DNA of 38,662 bases. Source: Candidatus Atribacteria bacterium ADurb.Bin276 (GTDB taxonomy: Bacteria; Atribacterota; Atribacteria; Atribacterales; Atribacteraceae). A program made the translations under genes and the position numbers. This document shows positions 23,390 to 34,139 of the stretch, one piece after another. The stretch's first letter is position 1. Each line of letters begins with the position of its first letter. The DNA lies in contig MWBQ01000208.1 in NCBI GenBank assembly GCA_002069605.1, positions 1 through 38,662 of the forward strand, given 5' to 3'. The notes beneath the pieces were generated by a model that did not search any database, had not been told where the DNA came from, and worked only from the letters and a program-made list of their open reading frames with translations.

Positions 23390-23954
23390 TCTTTGCTTCT
23401 CCTTCCCTTTATTTCATTTTATAGACGCTTCTGGTTTCCATTCAGGAGTTATATTTAAGAAGAGTCATTCTAAAATAACAGTAACTCAGAAAAAGATGAG
23501 TCAAAAAGTCCATTTTTGTTTACAATCAACCACGAGACCCTTTACAACCTAATCCTCTCGAAAAAGAATTAAAACATGAAGGAAGGGCTGCTTAGAGGAA
23601 AAGAGCTCATACACAAAAAAAACAAAGCGATCTCTAAAACTAACCGATTTAATGCCTGATAATATATTTTTTGGTTGAACTGCCATTTTTTAAGTCAGAA
23701 CAGTTTGAAAGCGAGTTTTCCCTGTTTTTTTGCTAATCGGTTTCTTAACTTGGTCTACAAGAGACGAAATTCAGATACCAAGCGGTAGCACTCCACAATA
23801 TTGCGGTTACCCCATCCACACACCCCTGGTTTTCATTCTATCATATCCCGAAGGAAGTCAACATGAAATTAAAGTTGAAAATTGTTTTTTATCCCAGTTC
23901 CTTCTGATATACTGAAAAAGTGATGGTTATTGTTTTATGCCTGGAGGTGTTTGA
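23390..23954. other. Intergenic region with no recognised gene
   Basis: About 565 nt between divergent yjbQ and DUF362 genes. A 61-codon frame at 23730-23915 has no ribosome site and an unremarkable translation, so it is not called. An extended -10 lies near the right end. No RNA gene or clear repeat found; the sequence looks like decayed DNA. Confidence 0.5.
23905..23913 (+). promoter_or_regulatory. Extended -10 promoter element for the DUF362 gene
   Basis: TGATATACT (TG, one base, TATACT) lies 42 nt before the ATG. No good -35 is visible, which an extended -10 can tolerate. Confidence 0.4.
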
Positions 23955-25070
23955 ATGTCGTCTCCCGTTTTATTTGTTAGTTTGAGAGCTGATAATGAAA
24001 GAAATTCGGTTCTACAGAAAGTTAAAAGAATGACCGGTCAACTCCTTGATAAGCGCTTAAAATCTGGTGATTTGGTTGCAGTTAAACTCCATTTCGGAGA
24101 AAGAGGAAACCATGGTTTTATCCAACCGGTATTTTTACGCTATATTATTGAAGAGGTTAAAGAAAGGGGAGGGAAGCCTTTTCTCACCGATACCAACACT
24201 CTTTATACCGGCTTTCGTCATAATGCGGTTGATCATCTTGAAACTGCAACATTTCATGGATTCCATTATGCAACCGTTCCAGCTCCCCTCATCATTGCTG
24301 ATGGTCTTCGGGGAAGTGATTTTTTTGAAATTGAAATTAATCAAAAACATTTTAAAAAAGTTAAGGTCGCTTCGGCGATCCATGAAGCTGATTTTTTACT
24401 GGTCGTTACCCACGTAAAAGGACATGTTGAAGCTGGGTTAGGTGGATCAATCAAAAACATCGGCATGGGTTGTGTTGCTCGTTCCGGAAAGCAAATGCAA
24501 CATGGAGAAACTTTCATTCCTAATCCCGATTCGCAAAAATGCATTGGTTGTAGGCGCTGTATCATTCATTGTCCAACCCAAGCTCTTTCCCTTGATAAAA
24601 ATCATAAAGCAAAAGTTCAAAAAGACCTTTGTATTGGCTGTGCTGAATGTGTAGTTTATTGTCCAACTGGTGCCATCGCTATCTCCTGGACATCTTCAGC
24701 GTCACTTTTACAAGAAAGAATGGTTGAACATGCCTTTGGGGTTTTAAAAGATAAAATGACTAAGAGTCTTTTTATTAATTTTTTAACCGATATTAGTCCC
24801 GATTGTGATTGTTGTGATTGGCATGATGCCAGTTTGGTTCCCGATATCGGTATTTTAGGAAGTCATGATTTGGTGGCTATCGATTTGGCTTCGGCCGATC
24901 TCATTAACCGCTCGATAGGACTTCGAGACTCGTCGCTAAGTCGTGCATTTCAGGGTGGTCAAGATAAGTTTCTCGACGTCCATCCCGTTGCGAATTGGAG
25001 GACTCAGATTGACTATGCTCAGTTAATCGGTTTAGGAAATACTGATTATTCTTTGAAGGAAATAAAATAG
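23955..25070 (+). CDS. DUF362 protein with two 4Fe-4S clusters
   Basis: 371 residues. The N-terminal DUF362 region (about 1-190) includes VAVKLHFGERGNHGFIQPVF, FLTDTNTLYTGFRHNAVDHL and VTHVKGHVEAGLGGSIKNIG. Two ferredoxin motifs follow: CIGCRRCIIHCP from C196 and CIGCAECVVYCP from C226. A third cysteine cluster, DCDCCDWHD, lies near residue 280. Expected to be a cytosolic iron-sulfur protein, perhaps electron-transferring; no substrate is known for the family. ATG with GGAGGTG at 23943-23949. Single gene, ending inside the large hairpin at 25066. Confidence 0.88.
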   Translation: MSSPVLFVSLRADNERNSVLQKVKRMTGQLLDKRLKSGDLVAVKLHFGERGNHGFIQPVFLRYIIEEVKERGGKPFLTDTNTLYTGFRHNAVDHLETATFHGFHYATVPAPLIIADGLRGSDFFEIEINQKHFKKVKVASAIHEADFLLVVTHVKGHVEAGLGGSIKNIGMGCVARSGKQMQHGETFIPNPDSQKCIGCRRCIIHCPTQALSLDKNHKAKVQKDLCIGCAECVVYCPTGAIAISWTSSASLLQERMVEHAFGVLKDKMTKSLFINFLTDISPDCDCCDWHDASLVPDIGILGSHDLVAIDLASADLINRSIGLRDSSLSRAFQGGQDKFLDVHPVANWRTQIDYAQLIGLGNTDYSLKEIK

Positions 25071-25104
25071 AGTAGGGAATCTCATCGAGATTCCCTACTC
25101 TATT
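25066..25104. terminator. Long perfect hairpin at the end of the DUF362 gene (terminator-like)
   Basis: 18 perfect base pairs (25066-25083 with 25087-25104) and a 3-nt loop. The left arm includes the gene's own TAG stop. There is no T-run on the plus side; on the minus side TTTTATT follows, so it may work better against leftward transcription. Could also stabilise the mRNA end. Confidence 0.5.
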
Positions 25105-25403
25105 CGAACTGAGGAATAAGAAGTTAAGTTAATTAGCAAAAGCTGCTTTAATACAACACCAAGAGAGCCTTTTTGCATTGATCGCGAAGATTTCTTTCAA
25201 TGCTGGGTGATCCGACGATACGATATTAGGCCTTGAAATCCAAGCGATTAAATATTCGAAAGCTTACCCTTTTATTCCGACAACGAAAGAGTCAAGAAAT
25301 AGCTCTTATTCTCGCTTTGAAAAAAGAGGTTTTCCTGCTGTACTAAGGAAAGCTTCTTTTTAAATGTAGGGCAAATATTTAGAATGAGTCCTTCTCTAAG
25401 GTC
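25105..25403. other. Intergenic region, convergent gene ends, no recognised gene
   Basis: About 300 nt between the DUF362 hairpin and the end of the glucan synthase gene. Stop codons occur in all frames; a plus-strand frame ending near 25362 (RFEKRGFPAVLRKASF) reads like a decayed protein tail but could not be identified. Confidence 0.4.
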
Positions 25404-28400
25404 CTAATTTGGTTCATCCCCAGCAACAAAATTAATCTTTGAACCGGGAACTATTACCTCAACCGAATGCTCTTGGTGGTCGTCAATCAATTGAACAAAT
25501 TGGTCGGGTTGCTCAATGCCGTCAACTATAACTCTCGTTTCGCCTGAAGAACATATAAAAGTGATATGATAAACCGTTTCTCGATACCTATAATGGACAA
25601 TAAATTGTTTCCAATCTACCGGGAAACAAGGTGTAAAGCGAAGTTTATCCACATCAAGTCTCAACCCTAGGATTGACTCAACTATCAACTGATACATCCA
25701 GCCTGCTGAACCCGTGTACCACGACCAACCCCCTCGGCCGGCATGAGGTGGGAGCGCATAAACATCAGCAGCTACCACGTATGGTTCTACTTTGTATATA
25801 TTAATTTCATCCTTTGTTTTTCCGTGATTTATGGGATTGATGATAGAAAATAATTCCCAAGTTTTTTGTTGGTCACCCATGGCAGCGAATGCCATAACCA
25901 CCCAGATTGCTCCATGAGTGTATTGCCCGCCATTTTCCCTAACACCTGGAACGTATCCTTTTATATAACCAGGATTCAAATTCGATTTATCAAACGGGGG
26001 GTTCAAAAGTTGTATCAGGGCTTGGTCACGGTGAACCAGATGCTGGTTCACCGATTCCATAGCAGTCTTTGACCGCTCAATATCACCAGCTCCCGAGAGA
26101 ATAGACCAGCTTTGAGCAATCGAATCAATCTGGCATTCAGGGCTGTCTGATGAACCAAGCACTGTTCCATCGTCGAAGAATGCACGACGGTACCATTGGC
26201 CATCCCAGCCGTGTTTTTCGATATTCAAACGGACACGAATCGCCTCACTCTTACAAAGCTCGGCAAAGGAGATATCGTTCTGCCTGCGGGCAACCTCGGC
26301 AAACTGAGTGAGAACATTATAAAGAAAAAATCCGAGCCAGATACTTTCACCTTTCCCTTGAATGCCTACCAGATTCATACCATCGTTCCAGTCACCGGAA
26401 CCAATCAGTGGTAATCCGTGTTCACCAAAACTTAAGCCTCTCAAAATAGCCCGTACACAATGTTCGTATAGGCTGGCGGCTTGCTCAGATCGTTCGGGCA
26501 AATCATAATAGGAATCTTCTTCAACTTTTACCGGGCGGCCTTCGATGAAGGGGAGGGATTCGTTTAGTACACCGATGTCTCCGGTATTCAAAACATAACG
26601 GCTGGTTACCAGTGGTAACCAGAGATAATCATCTGAACAGTGGGTTCGAACTCCCCGGCCTGAAGGGGGATGCCACCAGTGCTGAACATCTCCCTCCTGG
26701 AATTGTCGAGCCGCACAGCGAAGTAGGTGTTCACGAACTAAACCTGGCTCGGCGTGAATGAGCGCCATAACATCCTGGAGTTGATCACGAAAGCCAAAAG
26801 CTCCCCCCGACTGGTAATAACCGGTACGCGCCCACAATCGACAAGCAATAGTCTGATATAAGAGCCAACCGTTAGTCAGGGTATTGAGAGCTAGATCAGG
26901 TGTTTCTACATGAATTGCTCCCAGAGTGTGATTCCAATACTGCCATACTGATTCGAGTTCACCTCTTGCAGCGTCAGATTCCTGAAAACGATGCACTAAT
27001 CGACTAGCATCATTGGCATCTTGCCCCACTCCCAAAGTGAAGACGAATTCACGCTCTTGTCCGTCTTCCAAATCGAAAGTCACCTGAATAGCAGCACATG
27101 GATCCAATGAAGCTCCCACTTTTCCAGAAAGCCTTGATCGGTTCATGGCGGCAGGATTTTGATAGGTACCATTCCGTCCCAGAAATTCATTACGATCACA
27201 GGTAAATGTTCGAGAAGAATCGTCTACACTGAAAAAGGCAACTCGGTCAGCAAACTCGGTATGGTAAGGATTACGGGCAAAGAGTGCTCCGCTATTAGGA
27301 TCAACTTCAGTGATCAGATGCATGGTCGTTTTCGGCTTCAGGTCCCCCAACACCCATTCTACAAATCCAGTAGCAGAGAGACGTCGGTTCCGACCCGATT
27401 TGTTCCGAATTTTCAACACGGTGAACTTGATTGGTGCATTCAGCGCTACGTAAATCCACATCTCGGAGTAGATGCCTCTTTCAATATGTTCGAAGACACT
27501 GTAGCCAAAACCATGGCGGCTGATATACGGTCTGGTACCCTGCCTTGGAAGTGGTGTGGGTGACCAGAAGCGTCCGCTTTCCTCATCACGGATATACCAG
27601 GCTTCTCCGCTTGCATCAACCACCGGATCGTTGTACCAGGGACTGAGTCGAAATTCGTGAGCGTTCTCGCTCCAGGTATAGGATGATCCACTTTCGGAAA
27701 TAACAGTTCCAAAAGTGGGATTTGACAGAACATTCACCCAGGGTGCTGGTGTTAATTGCTTATGTTTGGTAGTAATAATATATTCGCGACCATCGGGGGT
27801 GAACCCTCCAAACCCATTGAAGAAAATCAGATCTCGATGGGGCAATTCAACCGATGGAGAGGATTTGACGGTGGGTCGTTTCACTCTCGAGAATGGAGGA
27901 ACGATCGATTCTGCAAATCGGTAACGGTTGATCTGCTCTGCCAGTGTTCCTCGATTATCGGTGATAATAACACGAGCAACCGCTTGGAACAAGATGCGAT
28001 CTTCGCTCGATATTTGGTCGGTATTTCTTACAAAAATACCACCCGGACGATCGATTAAATTAGCTTCGAGACCGGAAGCAATCAGATCCAGGATCTGATC
28101 ATGAAGCAGTTGCCGGTAACCAGAGTGTTCTTCATTCCAGATCACCAGATCCACTACCAATCCCTTTAGGCGCCAATACGCATGGGCTTGGAGAAGTTGA
28201 CGTACCAGTTCGATATGTGCCGGATCTCCAATCCGTATTAGCACAATGGGTAAGTCCCCGGATATGGAGTAACCCCATAAACCGGACTGTCCACGTTGAT
28301 TTTTGCTGAGAATACTTGGGTCAGCACGCAAGGATGGATTAGCATAGATTATAGAGCTGGCAAGGTGTCCATAAATTTGAGCGTCAGACTCAGTTGCATT

Positions 28401-31400
28401 GATTTGCCGTAGAACCACCTGACTATGGGTCAAGGCAAGGTCAAAGGCACGGTCGGCGAGAGACTGGTCCTGGTATTTTTCTACCAACCTTAAAACTTCA
28501 TCACGGGTTTCGCTGACTCCAGATATAATATATACCATTACCGATTCTCCTGCATCGAGCAAGATCCCATGCCGGATTGCAACAACCGGATCAATAACAG
28601 AGCCCTGGCTATTCGAAAGTGCTGACAAGTCGCGCATAGCCACTGGATTAACGATGGTGTTTCCACGTCCAATGAATCGCATACGATCGGTTTCAAAGGA
28701 TATTTCTCCAACTTCTGCCCCATGCACAGTCATCAGGTGAAACATCCAGGGAGGATTCTCGTCGGTTGAGCGAGGTCGGCGTGTACATAAAATAGCTCGT
28801 TGTGGGCGGTTAATTTCTGTCTGAACAAAAAGATTGCTGAACACCGGGTGTATCTCGTCGGCTGCTGTCGACGTGAGAACGACCTCAGCATAACTGGTGA
28901 CATCAATTGATTTTCGCATCCCGGAATGGTTGGTGATGCGGATTCGTCTCAGTTCGATATCGTCCTCCGGTGAAACCGTGATTTCAGTGTGGGTTTCGAA
29001 AGTGCGGTTAAGGCATCGGAACTCAGCCCGGGCATCAGAAAAAATAACTTCATAGTTCTTAGCTCGTTTCAGTGTCGGCTGAAAAGTAGCTGACCAGAAA
29101 TCTCCACTGGCAACATCACGAATGTAACAAAACGTACCCCAATTATCGCGGGTAACGTCTTCGCGCCAGCGGGTGACGGTTATGTCATTCCAACGACTGT
29201 AACCACCACCGGAATTGGTGACCATCACTTGGTATCTGCCGTTCGACAGCAACTGTACTTCTGGAAATGGTGTGTCAGGACTATCGAAAACACGTACTGG
29301 TGTTTCCATGCTACTGGGAGTTATTAATAAATCGGATTGCTCAATGGTATGGCTATAAACAGCTGAGGTCTTTGGAACACGTTCCTGGAGCAAAAGCATT
29401 GTGGCCTGGAACATTGGGTTCAACTCAAATCGCTTCTGCATCGGACGATCGAGTAGAGCATTGGATAGAGAGAGGATACTCATACCCAGATGATGGGCCA
29501 TAAAGGATCGGACAACAGTGCTTGATTGACCAGGATGTTGACGAGAAGAAGTGTAGTCGATGGCTTCATAAAAACCGAACTTTCCCAAGTACCCTTTAGT
29601 AGCGAGCCGCTCGAGATTCAGACAAGCCTCTTCTGGTGCAACCATTAGCGCAAGAATAGATGCATATGGTGCAATAACCAAATCATCAACGAGTCCACGC
29701 TTGAAACCTAGACCTGGGACACCAAACGCACGGTACTGATAGTTGAGACGAGCATCAATTGCATTGTAGCATGACTCCGAAATACCCCATGGAACTCCTC
29801 GTTTTTTCCCGTATTGAATTTGTCTTTCAACAGCTCCCCGGTAAGATCGGTCGAGTAAGGTGTTTTCATAGGTTGGCATAACCAGGAGCGGCATGAGGTA
29901 TTCGAACATTGAACCACTCCATGAAACGAGAACCGGTTCTCCTCCGGTGTTGGCAAGAAGGCGCCCTAGAGCGAACCAGCTCTCCTGTGACAATTGTCCC
30001 TGAGCAATTGCCACGAAATATCCCAATCTAGCCTCAGAAGCCAGCAGATCATAAAAACTCGATTCCCGTCGATGTTCGCTTACATTATACCCAATTGCTA
30101 ATAAATGCCGGTCCTTGTCGAATAGGAATTCATATTCCATTTGGGCGAGCCCGCTGGATTGTCGAACCAGACGATCAATACTATTTATTCTTGCTTTGGC
30201 ACGCTTACTTGATTCTAATATGAGCCTTTGAATCTCTTCAAGCCATTTACGTTCCTCGAGAGTGTTAGCCGAGACGAATTGGTTTTTAATTGCTTTAGAA
30301 TACTTCGCCGGGAAGCAGGCTAATTCACGGAGTGTTGGAATTTCATTCAAACCAGAAATGTTGCTAATTCTTTTAAATTCTGACGAAAGCAATATCCAGG
30401 GGGCAAAATATGTCAACTCGTCAAGGAGGTTTCGACATTGACGGATTAGAGCATTTGCCCACCACATTACCTCGTTTTCTGAGTCTATCTCCAGACGATC
30501 AGTCGCCTTAGTGGCCGATTCTGCCAGTCGATCAATGCAATGCCAAGCTGATGTGAGCGTCATGGCTGATAGATAAGATGCTGAGGCTAAATTTTCTTTA
30601 AATTCTTCAAACTGATAGGAGACCAACTCACCCCCGATGTCCATCAAAACATTGAAGGTATCATTGAGCCCATCTAACCACTGGGTACTTAGTATCTTAT
30701 GATCAGGAAGATTGAGTAGACCTGAATGCAACGTCAATAAGTGACCAGCGAGGTTTCCACTATCAACAGTTGAAATATAAAGCGGTGGAAGCGGTTGAAG
30801 GGACAGGGTGTCATACCAGTTATAAAAGTGACCTCGGTAACGTTCCAGGGATTCCATGGTACCAAAAGTGCTTTCTATGCGTCCTATAAGCTGCCCAGTT
30901 TGAAGATAACCAAAGTCATATGCGGCTAAATTTGCAAGAAGCGCGAGCCCTATATTGGTAGGTGATGTGCGGTGAGCAACCGCCTCAGTGAGATGTTCCT
31001 GATAGTTATCCGGCGGTAGCCAATGATTTTCTATACTAACGCAGTTTTCAAAATATGCCCAAGTTTTTCTGGAAAGCTTTCGGAGAAATATGGTTTGTTT
31101 GGCTGTAAACTGATGCGGCCGAGGGATAAGAGGTCGGCTGATCCACCAGGCAATAATCGGGGAAACAAACCAGACTGTCAGCATGGGCCCGGCTACTAAC
31201 AACATAGCTGGCTTGTAAAAAACTAGGTAGGTCACAATGGCAAAGGCGCTGACTGGAGCGACCCACATTTCCCGGTAATGGGTAACCAGACTTGACGCAT
31301 TGAAATGTAGATTGCTCGATGGATTCCATTCAAGGAGCTTTTGATGGGTAACCAGCAACCGCCAGGCAGTACGCAAAATCGCATCCAGGTTGAAAAAGGC

Positions 31401-34139
31401 TTCGTATGGTAAAAAAATGAGCGTAAATGCTGCCTGAATGAAGCGTTTAACATTCAAGTGGAAGGTGGAAATGAGATGCTGTAGAAATAGTACATCCTTT
31501 GGTTTTCGGAATATTTCAAAAACCAATGATATCAAAGACGGAATTAAGAGAATCCCGATAATTGCCAAAGACCAAAACCAGGGTGGTGACAAAACCATCC
31601 AGCCAAGAAGGAATAACAGCATCAAGGTTGTGGGGATGAGACTGCGACGAAGATTGTCGAAGATCTTCCATTTGGAAAGTCTCGAGAGCGGATTTTTCTC
31701 TCGTTGGTTGCTGAAGCTGGGAACGTGTGGCAGCAACCATGAGGCAATCTGCCAATCGCCACGAACCCAACGATGTCGTCGACTCACATCTGAGCTATAG
31801 CGTGATGGATATTCTTCATACAACTGTACATCACTTAATAAACCCGCCCGCGCATAGCAACCTTCTAAGAGGTCGTGGCTCAGAATCCGGTTTTCAGGAA
31901 ATCGACCATCCAAAACTTGATTGAACACGTCGACATTATAGATCCCTTTGCCAATGAATGAGCCTTCGCCGAATAAATCTTGGTAAATGTCGGAGACAAC
32001 ACGAGTATAGGGATCAATACCTGGCTCTCCGGAGCAGAATCGCGCATACCATGACCGGTTCGAACCAGGCAAACTTAGATCTACCCGTGGTTGAAGAACT
32101 CCATACCCACCGGTGATACACCGTCTTTCTTCATTATATTGGGCACAATTCAGTGGATGTGCTATAGCACCTACGCACTGCCGTGCCGAATCACGAGGGA
32201 GTTGGGTATCAGTGTCAAGGGTAATGACGTATTTTATTTTTTGTAAGATTTCAGCATTACCTATAATCAATGAGAAACGGTCTTTTGCTCCACCTCGCAA
32301 AAACGAGTTCAATTCTATGAGTTTCCCTCGCTTCCGTTCGTAACCCATCCAGACTTTTTCATTAGGATTCCACTGTCGGGGACGATGGAGAAGGAAAAAT
32401 TGACCACCTTTTGTATCACGATACTTTTCAATCAATGTTTCAATTCCCAGTCGGGCTACTTGCAGCAATACCTTGTCATCCGGCATGGTTTCCTCTTTTG
32501 CGTCAAGAAAATCGGTTAATAGACAAAAGTGAAGATTCTGGTCAAGGTTAGCTAAATATCGGACCTCGAGTGCCTCGATCAGGTCCTCGATATGGCGGGT
32601 ACTGGCGAGCATGCTGGGAATAACCACCAGAGTACATGATTCTGGTGGAATTCCTTTCGAAAAGTCCATTCGTGGTAATGAATCGGGTTTCACCAGCAAG
32701 GAAACTAACCAGTTCGTTAAAACTACCCCCAGTTGACTGGTGCCCAAAAGAGAGAGAACTCCGACCAATGAAAGGAGCCAGCCGGTTAGCATATTGGCAG
32801 GTGTAATATTCAACAAGCTCCAGGTAAAAATTCCTGTCATCAGGACGATGGTGCCTAAATAGAAGAATAATGAAAACCGACGGATTATCCGCCCAAAAAC
32901 TAACGGGAGGGATAAGTGAACCCCCATTATCCGTTCGAGCTGCGTTAATCCTTTATCGATTAAGTAGTACCCGACATGAGCCGTTCGATCATCTTTGTCT
33001 TTCCCGGAGGTACCTTTTTGTGCCAGCTGTAATGCTTTACGCGCCACCTCGCTCTCGGAACAATGGCTGCTTTTAGCAATCTTCTCCACGACATGACGGT
33101 AATGATCCCGGGTGCTAAAATCCATTTTTCCATAGACCCCACTCGGATCTTCCCTCAACACCCGATCAACTATACTCGCAGTTTCGACAAACTCACGCCA
33201 GTCCATTGCTCCTAAAAATCGCAGGGAACCAATACTGTTACTCAAAGACACCTGGTCAGCGGCCTGTTGTTGATTTTCTGATCGAACTAATAGCTCTGTG
33301 GTTAGCCCAGATTCAGTAAGCCGTTGTTCAACCCAGGAGAGAGGCAATGCGAGAGCGGGGCTCTGTCCTTGTAATCGATGAGTAAGTTCCGCAACAAAAG
33401 AACCTTCCATCGGTGGATTCGACCGTGCCATATCTGCGATCACCAGAATTAGATTCTTCGGATCTTTCTCCGCAATCTCCATCATGCGGTCAGCCCAATA
33501 ATTAGCCAGATCCAGGTTGATCCTACGAGCGCTGATTCGAGCCGCAATTCTTCGTAAGTTCTCGATCAAGGTCAAACGAAGCATGATAGGAATTGCCCAT
33601 AATTCACCTAAATTTAAATCTACAAGGGTCTGGTAGGAAGTGACGAAGCTGACGAGATTTTCCATATCTACCCGTCCATCACCGTGTAGGATGACTTCCA
33701 AAGCAATATCGTACACCCGAGGAAGCCCGGCCGATGGGCCACTAAGCAAGCATGGTAATTCCCGGCTATACTTTTTTGGTAAATATCTTTTGGCGGTACG
33801 AATCTGTTCTTCAATTAGATAGAAGTTATCAAGAAACCATTCCTCAGCAGGAGCAATCCTGGGATTTCTCTTGACCGCTGTTAGCAGCAAACTATAAGTT
33901 TCAATCAAGACCCTTTCATTTTCGGCTAAGCGTTTCAGATGCTGGTCAGGTATTCGTTCTGGACTTATAATGTGTGAGGCGGCGAGTCTTTTGCCATGCT
34001 GTTTCATTTGGTCACTACTGAGCAATTCAGATCGCAATGGCACCTCTTCTCCGCTGGTTTTTCTTATCAATCTTTTATCCAAGAAGCGATCTTTTCGATG
34101 GCGAAAGGATGATCGTCTTGTTTTATTTCCCATTTTCAT
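25404..34139 (-). CDS. ndvB: Cyclic beta-1,2-glucan synthase (NdvB/Cgs type)
   Basis: Giant inner-membrane enzyme, 2911 residues, close to Brucella Cgs and rhizobial NdvB (about 2830-2870). It polymerises UDP-glucose into beta-1,2-glucan, closes the ring and trims length. Order: N-terminal region (1-420); membrane helices (about 425-490); GT84 transferase domain (about 500-800) with DTDTQL near 643, HDLLEGCYARAG and RRHRWVRGDWQ near 788; more helices (830-875, 960-1003); the glycoamylase-like cyclisation region (GH189-type, about 1055-1560: TNIGLALLANLAAYDFGYL, GVPWGISESCYNA); then two GH94-related units with the phosphorylase-like active site GSGDWNDGMNLVG near 2580 and VRENGGQYTHGAIWV near 2735. 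The ATG at 34137-34139 has GGAG 7 nt upstream; a TTG two codons earlier is less likely. Sample lines are 47-57% GC against 30-40% in neighbours. Confidence 0.92.
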   Translation of the reverse strand: MKMGNKTRRSSFRHRKDRFLDKRLIRKTSGEEVPLRSELLSSDQMKQHGKRLAASHIISPERIPDQHLKRLAENERVLIETYSLLLTAVKRNPRIAPAEEWFLDNFYLIEEQIRTAKRYLPKKYSRELPCLLSGPSAGLPRVYDIALEVILHGDGRVDMENLVSFVTSYQTLVDLNLGELWAIPIMLRLTLIENLRRIAARISARRINLDLANYWADRMMEIAEKDPKNLILVIADMARSNPPMEGSFVAELTHRLQGQSPALALPLSWVEQRLTESGLTTELLVRSENQQQAADQVSLSNSIGSLRFLGAMDWREFVETASIVDRVLREDPSGVYGKMDFSTRDHYRHVVEKIAKSSHCSESEVARKALQLAQKGTSGKDKDDRTAHVGYYLIDKGLTQLERIMGVHLSLPLVFGRIIRRFSLFFYLGTIVLMTGIFTWSLLNITPANMLTGWLLSLVGVLSLLGTSQLGVVLTNWLVSLLVKPDSLPRMDFSKGIPPESCTLVVIPSMLASTRHIEDLIEALEVRYLANLDQNLHFCLLTDFLDAKEETMPDDKVLLQVARLGIETLIEKYRDTKGGQFFLLHRPRQWNPNEKVWMGYERKRGKLIELNSFLRGGAKDRFSLIIGNAEILQKIKYVITLDTDTQLPRDSARQCVGAIAHPLNCAQYNEERRCITGGYGVLQPRVDLSLPGSNRSWYARFCSGEPGIDPYTRVVSDIYQDLFGEGSFIGKGIYNVDVFNQVLDGRFPENRILSHDLLEGCYARAGLLSDVQLYEEYPSRYSSDVSRRHRWVRGDWQIASWLLPHVPSFSNQREKNPLSRLSKWKIFDNLRRSLIPTTLMLLFLLGWMVLSPPWFWSLAIIGILLIPSLISLVFEIFRKPKDVLFLQHLISTFHLNVKRFIQAAFTLIFLPYEAFFNLDAILRTAWRLLVTHQKLLEWNPSSNLHFNASSLVTHYREMWVAPVSAFAIVTYLVFYKPAMLLVAGPMLTVWFVSPIIAWWISRPLIPRPHQFTAKQTIFLRKLSRKTWAYFENCVSIENHWLPPDNYQEHLTEAVAHRTSPTNIGLALLANLAAYDFGYLQTGQLIGRIESTFGTMESLERYRGHFYNWYDTLSLQPLPPLYISTVDSGNLAGHLLTLHSGLLNLPDHKILSTQWLDGLNDTFNVLMDIGGELVSYQFEEFKENLASASYLSAMTLTSAWHCIDRLAESATKATDRLEIDSENEVMWWANALIRQCRNLLDELTYFAPWILLSSEFKRISNISGLNEIPTLRELACFPAKYSKAIKNQFVSANTLEERKWLEEIQRLILESSKRAKARINSIDRLVRQSSGLAQMEYEFLFDKDRHLLAIGYNVSEHRRESSFYDLLASEARLGYFVAIAQGQLSQESWFALGRLLANTGGEPVLVSWSGSMFEYLMPLLVMPTYENTLLDRSYRGAVERQIQYGKKRGVPWGISESCYNAIDARLNYQYRAFGVPGLGFKRGLVDDLVIAPYASILALMVAPEEACLNLERLATKGYLGKFGFYEAIDYTSSRQHPGQSSTVVRSFMAHHLGMSILSLSNALLDRPMQKRFELNPMFQATMLLLQERVPKTSAVYSHTIEQSDLLITPSSMETPVRVFDSPDTPFPEVQLLSNGRYQVMVTNSGGGYSRWNDITVTRWREDVTRDNWGTFCYIRDVASGDFWSATFQPTLKRAKNYEVIFSDARAEFRCLNRTFETHTEITVSPEDDIELRRIRITNHSGMRKSIDVTSYAEVVLTSTAADEIHPVFSNLFVQTEINRPQRAILCTRRPRSTDENPPWMFHLMTVHGAEVGEISFETDRMRFIGRGNTIVNPVAMRDLSALSNSQGSVIDPVVAIRHGILLDAGESVMVYIISGVSETRDEVLRLVEKYQDQSLADRAFDLALTHSQVVLRQINATESDAQIYGHLASSIIYANPSLRADPSILSKNQRGQSGLWGYSISGDLPIVLIRIGDPAHIELVRQLLQAHAYWRLKGLVVDLVIWNEEHSGYRQLLHDQILDLIASGLEANLIDRPGGIFVRNTDQISSEDRILFQAVARVIITDNRGTLAEQINRYRFAESIVPPFSRVKRPTVKSSPSVELPHRDLIFFNGFGGFTPDGREYIITTKHKQLTPAPWVNVLSNPTFGTVISESGSSYTWSENAHEFRLSPWYNDPVVDASGEAWYIRDEESGRFWSPTPLPRQGTRPYISRHGFGYSVFEHIERGIYSEMWIYVALNAPIKFTVLKIRNKSGRNRRLSATGFVEWVLGDLKPKTTMHLITEVDPNSGALFARNPYHTEFADRVAFFSVDDSSRTFTCDRNEFLGRNGTYQNPAAMNRSRLSGKVGASLDPCAAIQVTFDLEDGQEREFVFTLGVGQDANDASRLVHRFQESDAARGELESVWQYWNHTLGAIHVETPDLALNTLTNGWLLYQTIACRLWARTGYYQSGGAFGFRDQLQDVMALIHAEPGLVREHLLRCAARQFQEGDVQHWWHPPSGRGVRTHCSDDYLWLPLVTSRYVLNTGDIGVLNESLPFIEGRPVKVEEDSYYDLPERSEQAASLYEHCVRAILRGLSFGEHGLPLIGSGDWNDGMNLVGIQGKGESIWLGFFLYNVLTQFAEVARRQNDISFAELCKSEAIRVRLNIEKHGWDGQWYRRAFFDDGTVLGSSDSPECQIDSIAQSWSILSGAGDIERSKTAMESVNQHLVHRDQALIQLLNPPFDKSNLNPGYIKGYVPGVRENGGQYTHGAIWVVMAFAAMGDQQKTWELFSIINPINHGKTKDEINIYKVEPYVVAADVYALPPHAGRGGWSWYTGSAGWMYQLIVESILGLRLDVDKLRFTPCFPVDWKQFIVHYRYRETVYHITFICSSGETRVIVDGIEQPDQFVQLIDDHQEHSVEVIVPGSKINFVAGDEPN

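Noticed and set aside
23730-23915. 61-codon plus-strand reading frame
   Set aside because: No ribosome site, and the translation has no recognisable pattern; the surrounding sequence looks decayed.
25110-25400. Fragment reading RFEKRGFPAVLRKASF as a possible pseudogene
   Set aside because: Too short and no family recognised; cannot be separated from chance.
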